Shown in pieces: positions 11,548 to 24,612 of a DNA stretch of 64,000 bases; position 1 is the stretch's first letter; each line of letters opens with the position of its first letter. A program made the translations under genes and the position numbers. Below the pieces are notes generated by a model. It saw only the letters and a program-made list of their open reading frames with translations, was not told the DNA's origin and ran no database searches. This DNA is from Salvator merianae (Eukaryota; Chordata; Lepidosauria; Squamata; Teiidae): NCBI GenBank assembly GCA_003586115.2, contig QVOM02000073.1, forward strand, positions 48,869,650-48,933,649, read 5' to 3'.

Positions 11548-12284
11548 GGGCCTGTTCACACTTACCGCACTAGAATGGGCTAATTAGCCCATTCTAGCGT
11601 GGAATAGACCCCATCATGCAGACCCCATCTGCACGAAGGGGCAGAATAACAGGCCGGCTACCGATGTTTGCAAGTACATGCATGCGCACGGCAGGCAATT
11701 GGGCCTACCCCTTTGTGCGGACCTGAATGGGGCCTGATTGGGGTGATCAAGCCGTGGGCCTGATCCGGAAGGCCCGATCGTGCTACGGCGGGGGGGCAGT
11801 GCGCACGCGTGACCTGCGTCAGCACATGTGCACACTGCGCGGGCCTCCCAGTCACCATGGCAGCGGCCTGATACTTGCAGGCCACTACTGCGGCGACCGC
11901 CCTTTACGCCTGCGATCGGGCACCAAAACGCCAGATGGGGCACAGTGCGGCCCCATCCAGCATCCCAGGCCGAATTGTGGCTGCGTGGGCCCGGCTGGGG
12001 CCCACGCAAAGGGGTAGGCCCCAGTATCCATCATACATGTACGGTCACGAGATCGCACCTGCATGATGGGTGAGCTGATTGCCTGGAAGATGGCCACTGC
12101 TGTGGAGAAGGTAAGTGCGGACGAATCCTCACCTGAAGCTCACTTTGAGCTTCAGGTAAGGATTTGGACAGCTATTTCCTTGTCCAGCAGTAGCAGCAAT
12201 CGGCAGTGGATGAGGTCCGCTGCCGGTCGCAATAGCTGTCTGCGGGTGCGAATGCACTTGACTAACCAAAAACTTGAAAGGCCC
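11548..12284. mobile_element. MITE family B, copy 2
   Basis: This 737-base element starts GGGCCTGTTCACACTTACC and ends ACTTGAAAGGCCC. AAT duplications flank it at 11545-11547 and 12285-12287. A perfect 28-base palindrome (11570-11597; left half CTAGAATGGGCTAA) sits just inside the left end. The interior is GC-rich, with several 90-130 codon open frames on both strands that overlap one another and look like composition artefacts. Confidence 0.8.
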
Positions 12285-12792
12285 AATGGAAAAGACAAAA
12301 ATTGGGGAGACCAATGCCTAACTAAAGACCAGCTCTAAAGTGTGTCCTGAAACATGAATTGCACTAACAGAGTCCTGAGGCAGCTCCAGCATTTTCACGA
12401 AGGCCATGAAGTTGTGAATTGCCTTCACCGTAACCACCTGGCAGAGAAGTTGATATCCTCTATTACTTATAGCTCATGCGCATTTAACATCAACTCTGAG
12501 TTTGCTTCTGTTAGCTCAGATAGCAGGGATGATGTGCCGCAGAGTGAATGGTACACCAGCACCACAGGATAAAGGTCATGTCAGTACCATTGCCACCACG
12601 TTGCATATGGACATTGAGACTTTCTTTTCAGGAAAAGCCTGAGGATTTGAACTGGGCACTAACACGGAAAGGAAACAAAAGAAAAGAAAAGTTGGCTGGA
12701 ACTTGAAATAATGTATTGGTTGGTTACATGGCCACATATCCATGCAGTTTCCTTGGTAAGGCTGTGAAAAGTGCTGCCTTCTAGAAAGGGGC

Positions 12793-12852
12793 TGGGGATC
12801 AAACCTATGAACCTCTGCTTTTCAGTCAATTGCCCTACTGTTGAGCCACTAA
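12793..12852 (-). mobile_element. tRNA-derived SINE head
   Basis: On the minus strand, AGTGGCTCAACAGTAGGGC resembles a pol III A box, and GGTTCATAGGTTTGATCCCC resembles a B box about 35 bases later. This looks like the tRNA-like head of a SINE. The body after it is too diverged to define. Confidence 0.45.
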
Positions 12853-12891
12853 TGTGATCTGACCTTTAAAACGCACACTTTGTTTTATTTT

Positions 12892-13128
12892 ATTAGCTTA
12901 TTTATTTGTGCTGTCTACATCATGCCTTCCTTCCTAAGATCTCATTGTGGCACACACTACTCTCTTTCCCTCCATTTTATCTTCATAGCAACATTGGAAG
13001 CAATTTAGGCTGAGAGGCAATGATTGGCCCAAGGGCATCAGTGTCCTTCCATGGCTGAGTGGGGGTTCAGACCCAGGAACACGGAGGTCCTAGGCTAATA
13101 ATCTAGCCACTGCACTGCACTACACTGG
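12892..13128 (-). mobile_element. Sauria-type SINE
   Basis: Reading the minus strand, the element has a tRNA-like head (AGTGTAGTGCAGTGCAGTGG), then CCCCCACTCAGCCATGGAAG, GGCCAATCATTGCCTCTCAGC, a CTATGAAGATAAAATGGAGG segment and an A/T-rich tail. This order matches Sauria SINEs of squamates, which are mobilised by BovB. It is non-coding and old. Confidence 0.65.
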
Positions 13129-13703
13129 ATTGCTGACAAAGGGGTTCTAGAAGGTGAAAGAGAAGATGATCCTAACTACCCTGAGAAATTGTACTTCCAA
13201 CCAAGGCTACATACAAACAAAGCAGTTCAGCCCATTTCCTATTTCAATTGTACTGATATTCCTTTTGAAATGCAAAATGTCTAAAATGCCTCTTTCCTTG
13301 TAAGCAGGGAAAGACTTAATTAGCATTATCCTGGTTTCCAAGAGGTACATTCCCACCCACTCTCTTAACTTACTGCTGGCAGCCTTTCCTAAAGAGCATT
13401 TGCATTTACACAAAGGTATCCTGATTGCAGCTGTTTGCACAGAACAAATTGGCAATAAGAGTGGACAGAGTTTTTAAAGAGAACAAAATACAGGCTACAA
13501 GGGGGAAAAATTAGAATGTCTTAGTTACAGTGTTAAAGACAATTAGCAACATTCCTCTTAAAAGAAATGAGATTTTCACTAGTTTGATGTTTGCTTTTCT
13601 GGATTTTTGTAAATGTAGAAGGAAAAGCTCATCAAAAGGCAGAAATGATAAAGAAGATGTGAACTGGGAATGCATGTTCATAGAAGCAGGATTTTGCTTT
13701 TGG

Positions 13704-14432
13704 ATTCTGGTGGACAACTCAATGCAGGTGTCAACTCAGTGATCAGCAGCAGTAAAAAAAGCAAATTCAATGCTAGGGGTAATTAGGAAGGGAATAAAAA
13801 ACAAGTCTGCATATATCTACGGTGAGGTCACATTTGAAATATTGTGTACAGTTCTGGTCACCACACCTCAGGAAGGATATTGTGGGACTGGAAAAAGAGC
13901 AGAAAAGAGTAACCAGAATGATCAGGGGACTGGAATACCTCCGTTATGAAATTAAGCTGCAACATCTTGGCCTTTTCAGCCTTGAAAGACTGTGTTTAAG
14001 AAGGGCCCTGACTGAAGTATATAAAATCATCCATGGTGTACAAAAGATGGATAGAAAAACATTCTTTACTTTATCATTCAACACTAGAACCAGGAAGCAT
14101 TCTATGAAGCTGATCGGCAGGAGAGTTAGAACTGGCAAGAGGAAACATTTTTTAATCCAGTGGGGCATCAGTCTATGGAATTTACTACCAGAAGAGATGG
14201 TATCAGCAACCAGCTTGGATAGCTTTAAGAAAGGTTTGACAAATTAATGGAGGTCAGGTGTATCAATGGCTTCTAGAATTTGTGCCTAGGTACTGCCTGC
14301 AGGGTGGAGAGACAGACAGGATTCCTCTAAGGGCCATTTGCAAGGAGTTGAGAGCAGGCTTTTGCCTTTGTCTTCTGCTTGAGAATTCTCAGAAGCAATT
14401 GGTGGGGCACTGTATGAAACATGTTGCATTCT
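13704..14432 (+). pseudogene. CR1 (subfamily II) 3' fragment
   Basis: This is a 5'-truncated LINE in the sense direction. The open frame 13822-14247 encodes the ORF2 C-terminal region after the reverse transcriptase core (LKYCVQFWSPHLRKDIV, then a KQKRVTRMIRGLEYL-like segment, then NTRTRKHSMKLIGRRVRTG). The same motifs occur in the copy at 61.3-64 kb. The bases before 13822 match the LVDSSMKVSTQ region in a broken frame. The 3' UTR follows to about 14432, and the usual CATAAGAA tail is missing. Confidence 0.85.
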
Positions 14433-15268
14433 CATGTTTGCTGTTTAAAGTTTTTTAAAAATTAAGAGATTTTTAGAGATTGTGACAAAACCTGGTAAGA
14501 ACCATATTTAGAAGAAAACTGCAGGTGGATTACAGAACATACAGAAGGATTTATGGCTGGGTCTGATAATGGCTTAGGGAATCTCCATTAAGCTATGGCA
14601 TGAATGTAAGATAGCACTGCTTAATACTCATATTGCTTTGCCCTGTACCAAAGTTTATTGAAACAATATCTATATTTATCCCCAAATAAAGAAACAAATA
14701 ATGTCAACCAGTGTGAGGTAAAACAGCAACCCTGCTTCCATCTTATTATGGGAAACCAAACTTCATTAACACCTTAAGCCTGAAAGATTTGCAGTTTTCC
14801 TTTATTCCTTCCAGTATTATCTCGTTTTGCCCATCTACAGCAGGTGCAGATGGGTATGCTAGCGGGAAAGTTGCTGGCAAAGTCACAGCAGTAAAATTTG
14901 ACTCGGGCACCTCAGAGATCCAGAATCTTTTGTAGCTCAACTGAATCAAATTATTTTATTTCATAGCTGCACAAGAAGCATGTAAAAATATGGAGAAGTT
15001 ATTTGCAGTGTCTTCACTAACCCAGTACATCTGTAAATAATGCCTTCTCTTTTGGGTGACTGGATCAGCGATATGTGCGTGTTTACTTGGAAGTCGGCAC
15101 CACTGTGTGATTTTCCTGATCAGTTCCCTTTTCAGAAAGTGCATATAGGATAGTGCTGTTAGGCTGTGATGATGGTTGTTCTGAATTTTGTTAAGCACTA
15201 TCTGTTCCTGTCACCTCCTGGCTGTGGGAAAGGGCTGCCACTGACAAATTCATTGCAGTAACATACTT
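14433..15268. other. Unassigned sequence
   Basis: No gene or clear repeat end is visible. Confidence 0.5.
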
Positions 15269-15271
15269 ATG

Positions 15272-15554
15272 CCTGCTTTTTCACAGGGAAGATTTGTGCC
15301 ATCCTATTCAGGCTCAAATGGAATTTGGACTGGTATAGATTACTATCTTCAGGTTACCTTCCCTTCCATTGGTCTGCACAACAATATTGTTGGTTCCCCC
15401 AGTGTGGAATAACCAGTATAATTTGTGCTCCACAGCTAGTTGCAATTGGGGGCAGCAACACACTGCTCCTGGTCACAAGGGACAACACAGAGTGTGGAAG
15501 CACTGTACTAGCGAGCACCTGAGACGCTCACTAATACAAAGTGTAAATAGGCCC
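15272..15554. mobile_element. MITE family B, short copy
   Basis: The segment starts CCTGCTTTTTCACAG and ends GTGTAAATAGGCCC. ATG lies on both sides (15269-15271 and 15555-15557). Its interior (GTGCTCCACAGCTAGTTG, GTGTGGAAGCACTGTACTAGC) is the reverse complement of sequence in the family B element that ends at 50475. The left end lacks the first GG of the usual terminus. It is an internally deleted, non-coding element. Confidence 0.6.
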
Positions 15555-15564
15555 ATGGTTACCA

Positions 15565-15770
15565 GGCCTGTTTTAATCCAGCTTCAGACCACTTTCAGAG
15601 TGACAGAAACACATCAGCAAATTGACAAGGTGGTTTGTTTTTGGCATAAACTAACTCAGAAAATTCACCTTTGGGTTAGATAATGTAGAAAGAAAATGAC
15701 TAGTCACTTTGCTGATGTGTTTTTTCATTCTGAAAGTGGACTGAAGCTGGATTAAAACTTAGGTGTGAAC
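15565..15770. mobile_element. MITE family E, copy 1
   Basis: Long imperfect inverted repeats, TTTTAATCCAGCTTCAGACC on the left and GGACTGAAGCTGGATTAAAA on the right, enclose an interior shared with the copy at 38754. Shared interior words include AACTCAGAAAATTCACC, GGGTTAGATAAT and AGTCACTTTGCTGATG. The right end reads AACTTAGGTGTGAAC. There is no coding capacity. Confidence 0.7.
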
Positions 15771-15837
15771 ACTAGCTAACTTTCACATATCTCAGATTCA
15801 GATTTTATTGTGCTGTAGAACCAGGACAAAGATATAG

Positions 15838-15925
15838 ACTGCATCCAGACATTGCTTACTTAAGCCACTATATTTGGATAGTCTGGAATAAAGCATGAAT
15901 TTTTTAAAAATTCCATGCTTTAAAA
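15838..15925. mobile_element. MITE family D fragment with hairpin
   Basis: GACTGCATCCAGACATTGC matches the terminus of the family D element at 60428. Just downstream, AAAGCATGAATTTTTT faces AAAAATTCCATGCTTT, forming a short hairpin. The right terminus is missing or rearranged. Confidence 0.45.
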
Positions 15926-16699
15926 AAATCAAAAGCCCCAAGACTACCATTTTAAATTCAGTCTTTCAATAACAAATTCCAACATGCACAAGTACTCAGC
16001 ACAAGCATATATGTTTTCATCTTATCTGGAAATAATTTTAGGGATTATTTGCTCTTGGGCAAGCTTGCCAAGCCATCATCTCCTTGTCTGACTCTCAAAG
16101 TAGTCCACTTCTGGAAATGATGAGGGAGGAAAGTGGAAGGGGTGCATGACAGATTGCCACTTCCACAGGTTCTAGGATGAACTTCCACAGTGACTGTGTA
16201 ATATTTGCACCACAGTACATCAAGCATGAAGGAGCTCATAAATATGGCAGGGTTTTTTTTGGTTTTTTTTGTGGAAGCCCTTTTCCTCCTTTTGTGAAAG
16301 CATAGAAAGAAAAATACTGTGGAATATCTAAGCATTCTAAGCTGTAAGGGCATACAGATGGTGGATTAATGCAGATAACTGTGTAAGACAAACCAAGGCT
16401 GTGATCTGACACAGCAAAACAAACAAACAAACAACAACAACAAAAACCCACCTCTGAGGCATCTTACTGAAGGCTCTGAGGTGAGATTGTTCATGCACCA
16501 GTCTGCCCCTCCCCCCTCTCAAGAACATTCTATGCTAGAAAAGGAGGATTAGAGAAGGTTGGGGACACCAGGGCCACACACTGTCTCCCTGAGGCACCCC
16601 TTTTGTTACATCTGATCATAGCCCAAGCTGTGCTGTGGTGAAGTCCTTCCCAGACAAAGAAGTGTTGGGAATTAAAATGATCAGGATACAAATCCTGAA
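15926..16699. other. Unassigned sequence
   Basis: Only T-rich and (CAAA)n low-complexity runs are visible; I see no gene. Confidence 0.5.
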
Positions 16700-16912
16700 T
16701 GACAGTTCAGTGTAATGTCTGGAATATTACAGTAGGCCTTGGAAGGACAGGGTTTAAATCCCTCCCTAAGTAATTTTGGGCCAGTCATTGCCTCTCAGTC
16801 CAAACCACCTTAGAGGGCAGATGTAAGGACAAAATAGCGCAGGAGAGAAAAAGGTATTGACCATGTTGAGCTTCTTGAAGCTCTGGGGGGATGTAAATAT
16901 AAAAAAATAAAT
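16700..16912 (+). mobile_element. Sauria-type SINE
   Basis: A diverged sense copy. It has a GGGTTTAAATCCC B-box-like site, GGGCCAGTCATTGCCTCTCAG, a GTAAGGACAAAATAGCG segment and a 3' end GGGGGGATGTAAATATAAAA. The order and wording match Sauria SINEs. Confidence 0.6.
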
Positions 16913-17962
16913 TACTTCATTTCCTCCACCCATCAGCATGGAATGGGGAAGAATGCAACTGAAAAAAATGTGATTAATGTCTGACAGAGGAACATCACCT
17001 ACTCTCAGTGACCCTCAAGATTAATATTGCCCGTACTGATGCATTTCTGTGCTAGCGCTATGGCATTTTAGCAGTTCCTGCATTCCATTAAGTATTGCTC
17101 AGTGTCGCTTGACAGACAGCTTGGCTGCTGTATTCTCTTGTGTGAACAGCTTGCATTTTGGAACAACTTTCTGAACTCCTAGGATAAGAAACAGCCAAAA
17201 GCCAAGGTGAGATTGCAGAAAAGTAATGGGTATTTGAGGAGCAGAAGCATGCAGTGATCCAAATGTTGAAGGCTGAAACAGGGAAATTATGATTATTTGC
17301 ATTTAAAGTCTGCTCTTTTGAGATGGAAATTGACATTTGTTCTGGGAACTCCTCTGCTCTAGAGTCTACATGGGTCTTTAGACATAGGATTTAAAGTGGT
17401 CACTAGACTGGTTAAAGTCAGTCAAGGGTAGGCAGGTATAGGAATAGACACACATCTTTCCTAAAGCATTAAGGAGATCTCAACACAGCTGTTATAGCAA
17501 AAGTATCCCTGCATGGGAATAGAAAACAGTGGAATGTTACAGACTGAAGGATTCAGCAACTTGGGGAATCCTTAATTTCAGTTACCAAACAGAGTATTTG
17601 AAAAAACAGAGTTACTCACTGCAAAATACGTAGAAGGGGTATTGTGTGCTTTGAGAATGAAAACCAAGCTTTGGATTTTGCAAATATTACATAGATGTGA
17701 GCAGCAGAAGGAAATTCCTTTGGAGGGGGCACATATGGGAGAAACAGTTGTATTAATGTTTGTATGTGGGTGCACGTGAACAGACTCTAACAAGGGCAGA
17801 AGAAAATGAGTTCCTAGAAAAGAATCTTATAGAAAAGATATGAAAATGCATAGTGAAGAAATTAAGAAACATGAAAGGCAAGCATGATGAATCTATGATC
17901 CTGAAAATTGAAATAATTTGCACACACTGGTAAATACACTATGCTAACTCTCTGTTGCTAGC
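16913..17962. other. Unassigned sequence
   Basis: No recognisable gene or repeat. Confidence 0.5.
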
Positions 17963-18283
17963 TATGGACCTTTCTCCATGGACCTTTAATCCAGATCACT
18001 TGTAGTTTTGATTAATCAGGACTACCAGTGGACCAGCGGGCCTGATTTGGAACACTGGAAGCGTGCAAATGCATGCATCCTGTGTTTGGAACTACAGGGG
18101 GCGCGCCTTTCAGCAGTACACTAGGAACAAATGTTCCTAGCCTTTGGAAGCAAGGGAGTGTGGCTGCGAAGCTCACGTGACGGTGCTTATCCTGCCTGTG
18201 CCTCCCTGCAATCTGGATCAGTGGACTGGGCTAATCTGGATCCATTGATCTGGATCTAGAGGAGGTAAGTGCAGAAAGGGTCT
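17963..18283. mobile_element. Probable MITE (family H), single copy
   Basis: The left end GGACCTTTCTCCATGGACC and the right end GTGCAGAAAGGGTCT are roughly inverted. The interior has repeated ATCTGGATC words, a near-palindrome around TAGGAACAAATGTTCCTA, and more CpG than its surroundings. I could not establish a target duplication. The ends resemble family C (CCCTTTCTGCAC). Confidence 0.4.
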
Positions 18284-21200
18284 CTACATATTAATCTAAT
18301 GCATAGAGTTGCCAACTCTGTATGCTAATGTAACAGGAAAACCCTATGAAGATTCTCAGTACAAAGCCCAAGCAAAGAGTAGAGGGGGAGGAAAGGGAGA
18401 AAGTCTAATATTTCTCCTATCAGTTCCAGTTGTTCATAGAAGTATCAAACAATCTTGGTTTTGCACAGTGATGCTTGAGGAAGAGCTGAGAAAAGCAACA
18501 GACAGGTAGGTAAGGAAAAAAGGTGAGGGAAACTGGAATGGAGATGTGTCTGGTTGATCTAATATGCCTTGACCCAAGGAATGAAAAAGGATCCATGGAC
18601 TTGGCACTGAACTGGAACAAAACAGGAGGACACTTCTTGTTCTAGCAAAGTTATCCCCACTTCTGGAACCAATGTCAGAGACCAAAACCTCAGTTCCACA
18701 GGTGTCAGTGATCCAGAAATGACTCATGGCCCAGAAATAGACTTACTCAGCTTCAGATAAGTGGTAACCTTGTTACCAGATGTGCTTATTAATATGAATT
18801 AAAATATGCTTGGCACATGAGGCATAGAAGTGCTTCATGCCAGGCATGTATGAATTATTATATTGATATGAAATGTTGCAATCATAGCACATTGACCAAG
18901 AATGCATGGGATCCCTGAGCTAGTCAAACTCCATTTTGAACCAGAAAGTTCCAGTTTAAAACATAGTCATGAAGCTTATCTGGGACCCTCTCCTTTCTCC
19001 CCACAAGGAAAGAGTTTGTTGCAAAAGACTATCAAGGTTCCAGATATCGCAAGTTAATTGGTGACACTTAAAATTGATCAGAGGTGGTACGTTCTAATCA
19101 CAATTCCAAAATATATTAAATTGTATTCTAACTGTCACTGAGCAACCTCTGGCAACATCCTTTGTTTGATGGGGGTCAGGTGTGAATTTTAAGTGCAAAC
19201 ATCAGGAATGCTTTGATTTGTAAAGGGGATTTGACTGTGCTACTCCATTATTACCCCTTAATTGTTCTATCTGTGAAAGTTGCTATCACAGGTATGCAGT
19301 CACCCAGTGGTTGTTACCTGCATCTAGCTCATAACATCTGCCCCTCTGCCCTCGTTACTAAACTTTGCACTTAGTCCACTAGCTTTGCGCCTGGTACAAA
19401 AAGCATGTTGGTCCATTGTGAACTTAACATTGCAGTCAATGGGAATCACATTTTGCCCCATCCAAAGGTGTCTCCCTTACTTTGGGTTCCAGCCACCAGG
19501 TTGAAATTAAGGTTAAATAGGGTCTAGGGTGAGGGCATGGTGTGGTCTTCTTTCCCCCGGCTTCCTATTGCATGGTCTTCTGTCCCATCGCTCCTTGGTA
19601 CCTTGCTGTTGACTGTCATCTGATTGCTTCACTGTATTTAAATAACCCACCTGGCTGCTCCTCAATCTTCTGTCATCCGCCCATTGGATCATCACTCTGC
19701 CAGCTTGCAACCTGGTTCACTGGACCCCTTGCAAGCATGGATTCTCTGCTGTTTACCCCAAGGGTGCCCTTTCTGAGCTCTGCAATCTTCAGTCTCTATT
19801 CCAGCACTTCTGAAGCTTTCGTGCTGATTTGCAGCCTCCTCATGAACGGAGACCTTGTCATCCGACTTTACTCTGCAGAGGGTGGGAAAAACCATTTGGG
19901 TTCCTTTAGTTTAGAGCCCCCTTTTGCTGGTAGTATTAAAGTTTTTTTCTCTTTAGTATTGTGGGATAGCTAGACTTAGAGATTCCTCCCAAAAAAACCC
20001 TTCTCTTCTTCCCTCTCCTTAAACAGAAAAAGGGCTAGTTACTCACTGTTGTGAATGCCTACCAATCATCCCTTAACAAGCCACCCGTTAGCACCTATTT
20101 AGACTGGATACATTATACTGCTGGCTGTACTGAATGATTGACAATTAGCTGTTAAAACCACATTTCCTTGCTGTTGCCTGTGTTTAATTTGCTCTTGCGC
20201 TTCTTTTATTGCGTTTTTAATAAATAAACATTTCTCCTGGAAATGCTGCTTGTTTTAAGTTCATCTTTCCCTTGCCCCCCCCTTTTTATGACCCTACACT
20301 AGTTAATTGCATTCTGTCATTTTTGACAGTCCATGACACCTACTTCTAACCTAAAGATCCTGCATTGAGAGTGGAATTGGGAAAGTTATTTTCTCCACAC
20401 CAGCACAACCCAGTTCACCCTCTCCTTATAACCTTATTTGGAAAGATATTTTCTTTGGGCTGCTCAAAAGTTGTTGTCTGCACTGCCAAAGCCTCAGGAT
20501 GATCTTTTATGACTGCAGGCCACTGTACGCAAGGCATCCCACCCTGCAAGGCAGGCAAACCCCCACCCTTCCAAGCATCCATAGTCTGGTACCAGGTACC
20601 AGCTTCCAGCCTCAGGATATTGTCTCTGGTGATATGCACCCAGAGTGGGATTTCCTGTTGTTATCTTGGCAAGCTTTTCCCTAGTCTTCAGGGTGGGAAT
20701 GGGGTGCAACCATTTGCCTCTCCTGATCCCATGGTGACCAAGGTGCATCCCAGCCATTGTTTTTAGATGCAGCCCATGTAGTGGAAACTCCCTAGATCCA
20801 CTCATCCATGGCAGAAACTTGTGCCTCGCTCTTCTCTAGTCAGCAAAAACAGCTTTGTCTTTGCTGACTGCTCCTTCATCAGGGAACCCCAAGCCTGGGA
20901 TTTTCCTTAACAGACTGCAAGCTAGAGGCCAAGTACATTGGTCCCTCTGTGAACTGCAGTCTAGGGGTCGGCAATGTTAGCTACCTAATTTATGCCAACA
21001 CAGTCTTGAATGGAGAACAGGTGTTCAGACTAGCCACCTAATCTGAAAGTTGTTTCTTGGGCATACTGGAAACATGAAGCATCCAGAAGTCATAGCCAAT
21101 CAGCATGAGGAAGGAATTGCTCCAAAGATATGTAGGGACAAAATAATAACAGAAGTGTTTTTTATCCTAATTTATGGATCTATTGTTAATTGCTATTATC

Positions 21201-22662
21201 ATCCTCACACTCCCACTGAGTGTCTTTGTTTTTTGATTAGATTCCCCAGCATCTGGCTGGTTTGTTTGCTTCTCTCTCTCTTTCTTTGCCTTCCATCAGA
21301 ATGCAAAAACCCAAGTCTTCAGTCTCCTTATTCAGGAACTCATTTGTGTTACACTCCCATAGCCACACATAAATTGCATGGGTTCACCATTCCAGGTAGT
21401 TAATAAACAGTTGCGGAGAGAGGGTTTTGGGGGAACTTGCTTACTGCACGTTCTTATGAGATTTTTTTTGTTTGTTTTAGTTTAATAGCTGACAGTTCTC
21501 TCCTGGTAGCTTTGGAAAGCTGATGCCTGTACACATCAGTTGTTGGACAGTAGCTGTATTAAACTGTTTTGAATGTAGCCAGAAAAAGAGAGGGGAGATC
21601 TGAATGTTTCCCACTTCTTAGAAGTAAGTATTGGGGAAGATGCATTTGCTGCTTTGGCAAAACTAATACTTGCTTGAAGTGCAGCTTTGTCTGTAGGTAT
21701 GAATCTATAGCTCTCTCTTTAACTTGTATAATTGTGCAGAAGTGTACTCTAAAATACACTAACGTTACCATTATTCACAAGGGAACTGACTCTGTAAAAG
21801 AATCTGGCAAGACTCACAGTGAAGTAGTGGAAGTCTTGGGGATCAGATCTGAAAGGGAGAAGGAACAATGGCAAGATGTTAAAAGACAGAAGTACGTGCG
21901 CTGTGAAGGCTGCGTTGCACAGTCTATGCCGGCTGGTGCCTTTGGATGCGACAGAAGATGCAGTCTCTTTGTCAGTGTAGAAACAAGAGCCTCTTGGGTC
22001 ACCTCCTGCACACAGAATGGGAAGTTCCACCTTGCCTTTCAAATCAAGCAGCAAAATAGCTTGAGCTCATCCTAGTTCAAAAACTTCACTTCTGTTCAGT
22101 GACAGAGGGTGTCCACTTCTGCTCAGACCTTTTGCAGAGGGCAAAGCAGCTAAAATGAAGTGGAGTCAGGATAAGTAGACACAGTGCTGGTGAGACACTA
22201 TGGCCCTGTCTTCACTCAGATGACAAGGACAAATTGTGGGTTTGTATCATGCCAAATTCCCAGTGTCCATGCTGGGCTCTGATGGAGCTCATCGATTCTG
22301 GCTTTGATCACCACACATTGCACCAAACTAGCATTTTTCAGGCAGAGTTGAGGGCAATCAGAAGCATCTTTGATTCTGTTCCCTTCACTGACTTGTAGGT
22401 TCATCATGACTAGTTTAAGCACATATCCATTGTGTACTAATATCCTCCCAGCAAACCCTGTTTCAGCTCTCCTCCCCCTTTATTCAAATTCATTTTTGTG
22501 CCAACATGCAGGTACTTTTTAGCATATACCCAGCTCTCTATTCCCTTTTCCTTTGTTCTGCTGTAACTGTTTCCATAGAGAGATAAATAGTTCTTCCACT
22601 ACTTTGCACTGAGCATCAGCATCAGCTGCTTCTTACTGTCTCATTTTATTTGTATTTCCTTT
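18284..22662. other. Mostly unassigned sequence; possible solo LTR at 19440-20260
   Basis: Most of this 4.4 kb shows nothing I recognise. Between 19440 and 20260 a TATTTAAATA box (19635-19644) is followed about 580 bases later by AATAAA (20219-20224). That arrangement resembles the promoter and poly(A) signal of a solo LTR, but I found no TG..CA ends or target duplication. The 143-codon frame at 19542 lies inside it and has no motif. The 168-codon frame at 21569 also has no recognisable domain. Confidence 0.25.
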
Positions 22663-24612
22663 TTGTCAGTGTATTTTCCTTTTGTAGTGGTCCTCTTGCT
22701 CAGGCCATCGGTGGAAATGATACCACTGATAATCTGCTGTGACATTTTTATGAGGCACTTTAGGGACAAAGTCACTCAGATTTGCTTGGGAATGGATACC
22801 ACACTTGAACAGTATCCTGTGGAGGTGTCCAAGGCTCCGGTTTGTCAGTTTTTGATGGATCAGTTTGAGTTGTTGCAGTCTGAGGATGTGGACAGGCTGC
22901 TTGCGGGAATGCGGCCTACCACTTGCCTTCTAGACCCTTGTCCGTCTTGTCTAATTAAATCTAGCCGGGGAGGGATGACTGAGTGGGTCTTGAGTGTTGT
23001 CAATGTGTCACTGGGGGAGGGCGTAGTACCATTATCCCTTAAAGAGGCAGTGGTCTGCCCCTCCTTAAGAAACCTTCCCTCGACCCCACAGTGCCGGACA
23101 ACTATTGCCCAGTAGCTAGCATCCCTTTCCTGGGCAAGATCTTGGAGACGGTGGTAGGGAGACAGCTGCAGACATTCCTGGAGGATACTGATTATCTAGA
23201 CCCATTTCAGTCCAGTTTCAGGTGGGGCTACAGCACAGAAACTGCCTTGGTCGCCCTGATGGATGACCTACTTCGAGAGAGGGACAGGGGCCATGCCTTC
23301 TTGTAGGTTCTCCTGGGCCTATCAGCTGCATTTGATACCATCAACCATGGTATCCTCCTAGACCGACTTTGGGGACTGGGCCTTCAGGGTACTGTCCTGC
23401 AGTGGCTTGAGTCCTTTCTCCGGGGGAGGTGTCAGAGAGTGGTGGTAGGTGGCCAGCACTCACAGCCATGGGAACTCCCTTGCGGGGTTCCCCAGGGCTC
23501 AGTGTTGTCCCCACTACTGTTTAACATCTATATGCAGCAGCTTGGGAAGGTCATTAGGGAGTTTGGGGTTGGGTGCCATCAATATGCAGATGACACCCAG
23601 CTCTACCTCTCGATTCCAGCAGAGTCAGGTGAGGCACTGTCGGGGGGTGGTGTTGGGCTGCATGAGGACCAATAAACTCCAACTGAATCCAGACAAAACA
23701 GATGTTCTGTGGGTTCAGAGCCCCTGTGTTCCGGTCATTTTGGGACACCTGGTACTGGATGGGAATGTTCTTCCCCTAAGGGACTGGGTGCGAGATCTGG
23801 GAGTCCTCCTGGATTCATCACTGTCCCTTGAATTATATGTGGCGATGGTGGCCAGGGGTGCCTACCAGAGGCTCCGACTGGTTCGGCAGCTTCATCCATA
23901 TTTGGACGCGGGGGACCTGGCCACAGTTCTGCATGCCCTGGTAACCTCCCGTTTGCACTACTGTAATGCGCTCTACATGGGGCTACCTTTGAAGATGGTC
24001 CAGAAACTGAAGCTGGTGCAGAATACAGCAGCTTGTCTGCTGTCGGGTCAGCCAGGCCATGCACATATCTCGCCAGTTCTGAAAAGTCTTCACTGGCTTC
24101 CAATATGTTTCTGGGCTCAATTCAAAGTATTGACTTTGGTCTATAAAGCCCTAAATGGTTTGGGCCCTACTTATTTGAAGGAGCGCCTCCACCCATATGT
24201 GCCTGCCCGCACGCTGAGGTCACAGGGGGTCCCTTCCCCAGCATTAGTTCAGGGGGTGGGGGAAGGGGAAGAATTTTCTCTGTGGCTGCCCCCAGGTTGT
24301 GGAACAGCCTCCCTACCGAGATTTGCCAGGCACCATCCGTTTGGGTTTTGGCTCCTGGTAAAGACCTTTCTCTTTGCCCATGCATATGGGCCTTGACCCT
24401 CTGAGAAGCCCCCCTCTTTGCTGCTGGACTGCTGTTATCGTTGGGTGAGGGTGGGCTGTGGTGGGGGCCATGTAATATTTTTTATAATGTTCCTATAATG
24501 TTTTTATATTTTTTTTTAGTATGTTTGGTACGCTGCCCTGGGACCTCTCGGTATAGGGCAGGGTAGAAATTGAAAGTAAAGTAAAGTAAATAAAGTAAAG
24601 TAAAGTAAAAGT
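22663..24612 (+). pseudogene. L2-clade LINE ORF2, frameshifted
   Basis: A 1.9 kb 5'-truncated L2 copy. The first frame (22663-23115) holds the linker before the reverse transcriptase. A shift near 23090 leads to NYCPVASIPFLGKILETVVG, a stop at 23306, then LSAAFDTINHGIL (motif A). The same frame continues with CGVPQGSVLSPLLFNIY and QYADDTQLYLSIP. A second shift near 23650 leads to NKLQLNPDKTDVLWVQ, DLGVLLDSSLSLEL, TSRLHYCNALYMGLP and VLKSLHWLPICFW, ending at 24396. The 3' UTR ends in GGTATAGGGCAGGG and an (AAAGT)n tail. At least two shifts and one stop make it dead, but YADD and motif A remain. Confidence 0.88.

Noticed and set aside
12793..12852. Functional tRNA gene
   Set aside because: A- and B-box-like words exist, but no cloverleaf closes and the head is followed by SINE-like body; a SINE remnant fits better.
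19440..20260. Solo LTR
   Set aside because: A TATA-like box and AATAAA are suitably ordered, but I could not find TG..CA termini, a flanking duplication or a second copy, so it stays as a weak note.
21569..22075. 168-codon plus-strand frame
   Set aside because: No motif, and an antisense frame of similar length overlaps it.
22200..22425. Another family B MITE beginning GGCCCTGTCTTCAC
   Set aside because: Only the first bases resemble the family; no matching right end or shared interior was found.
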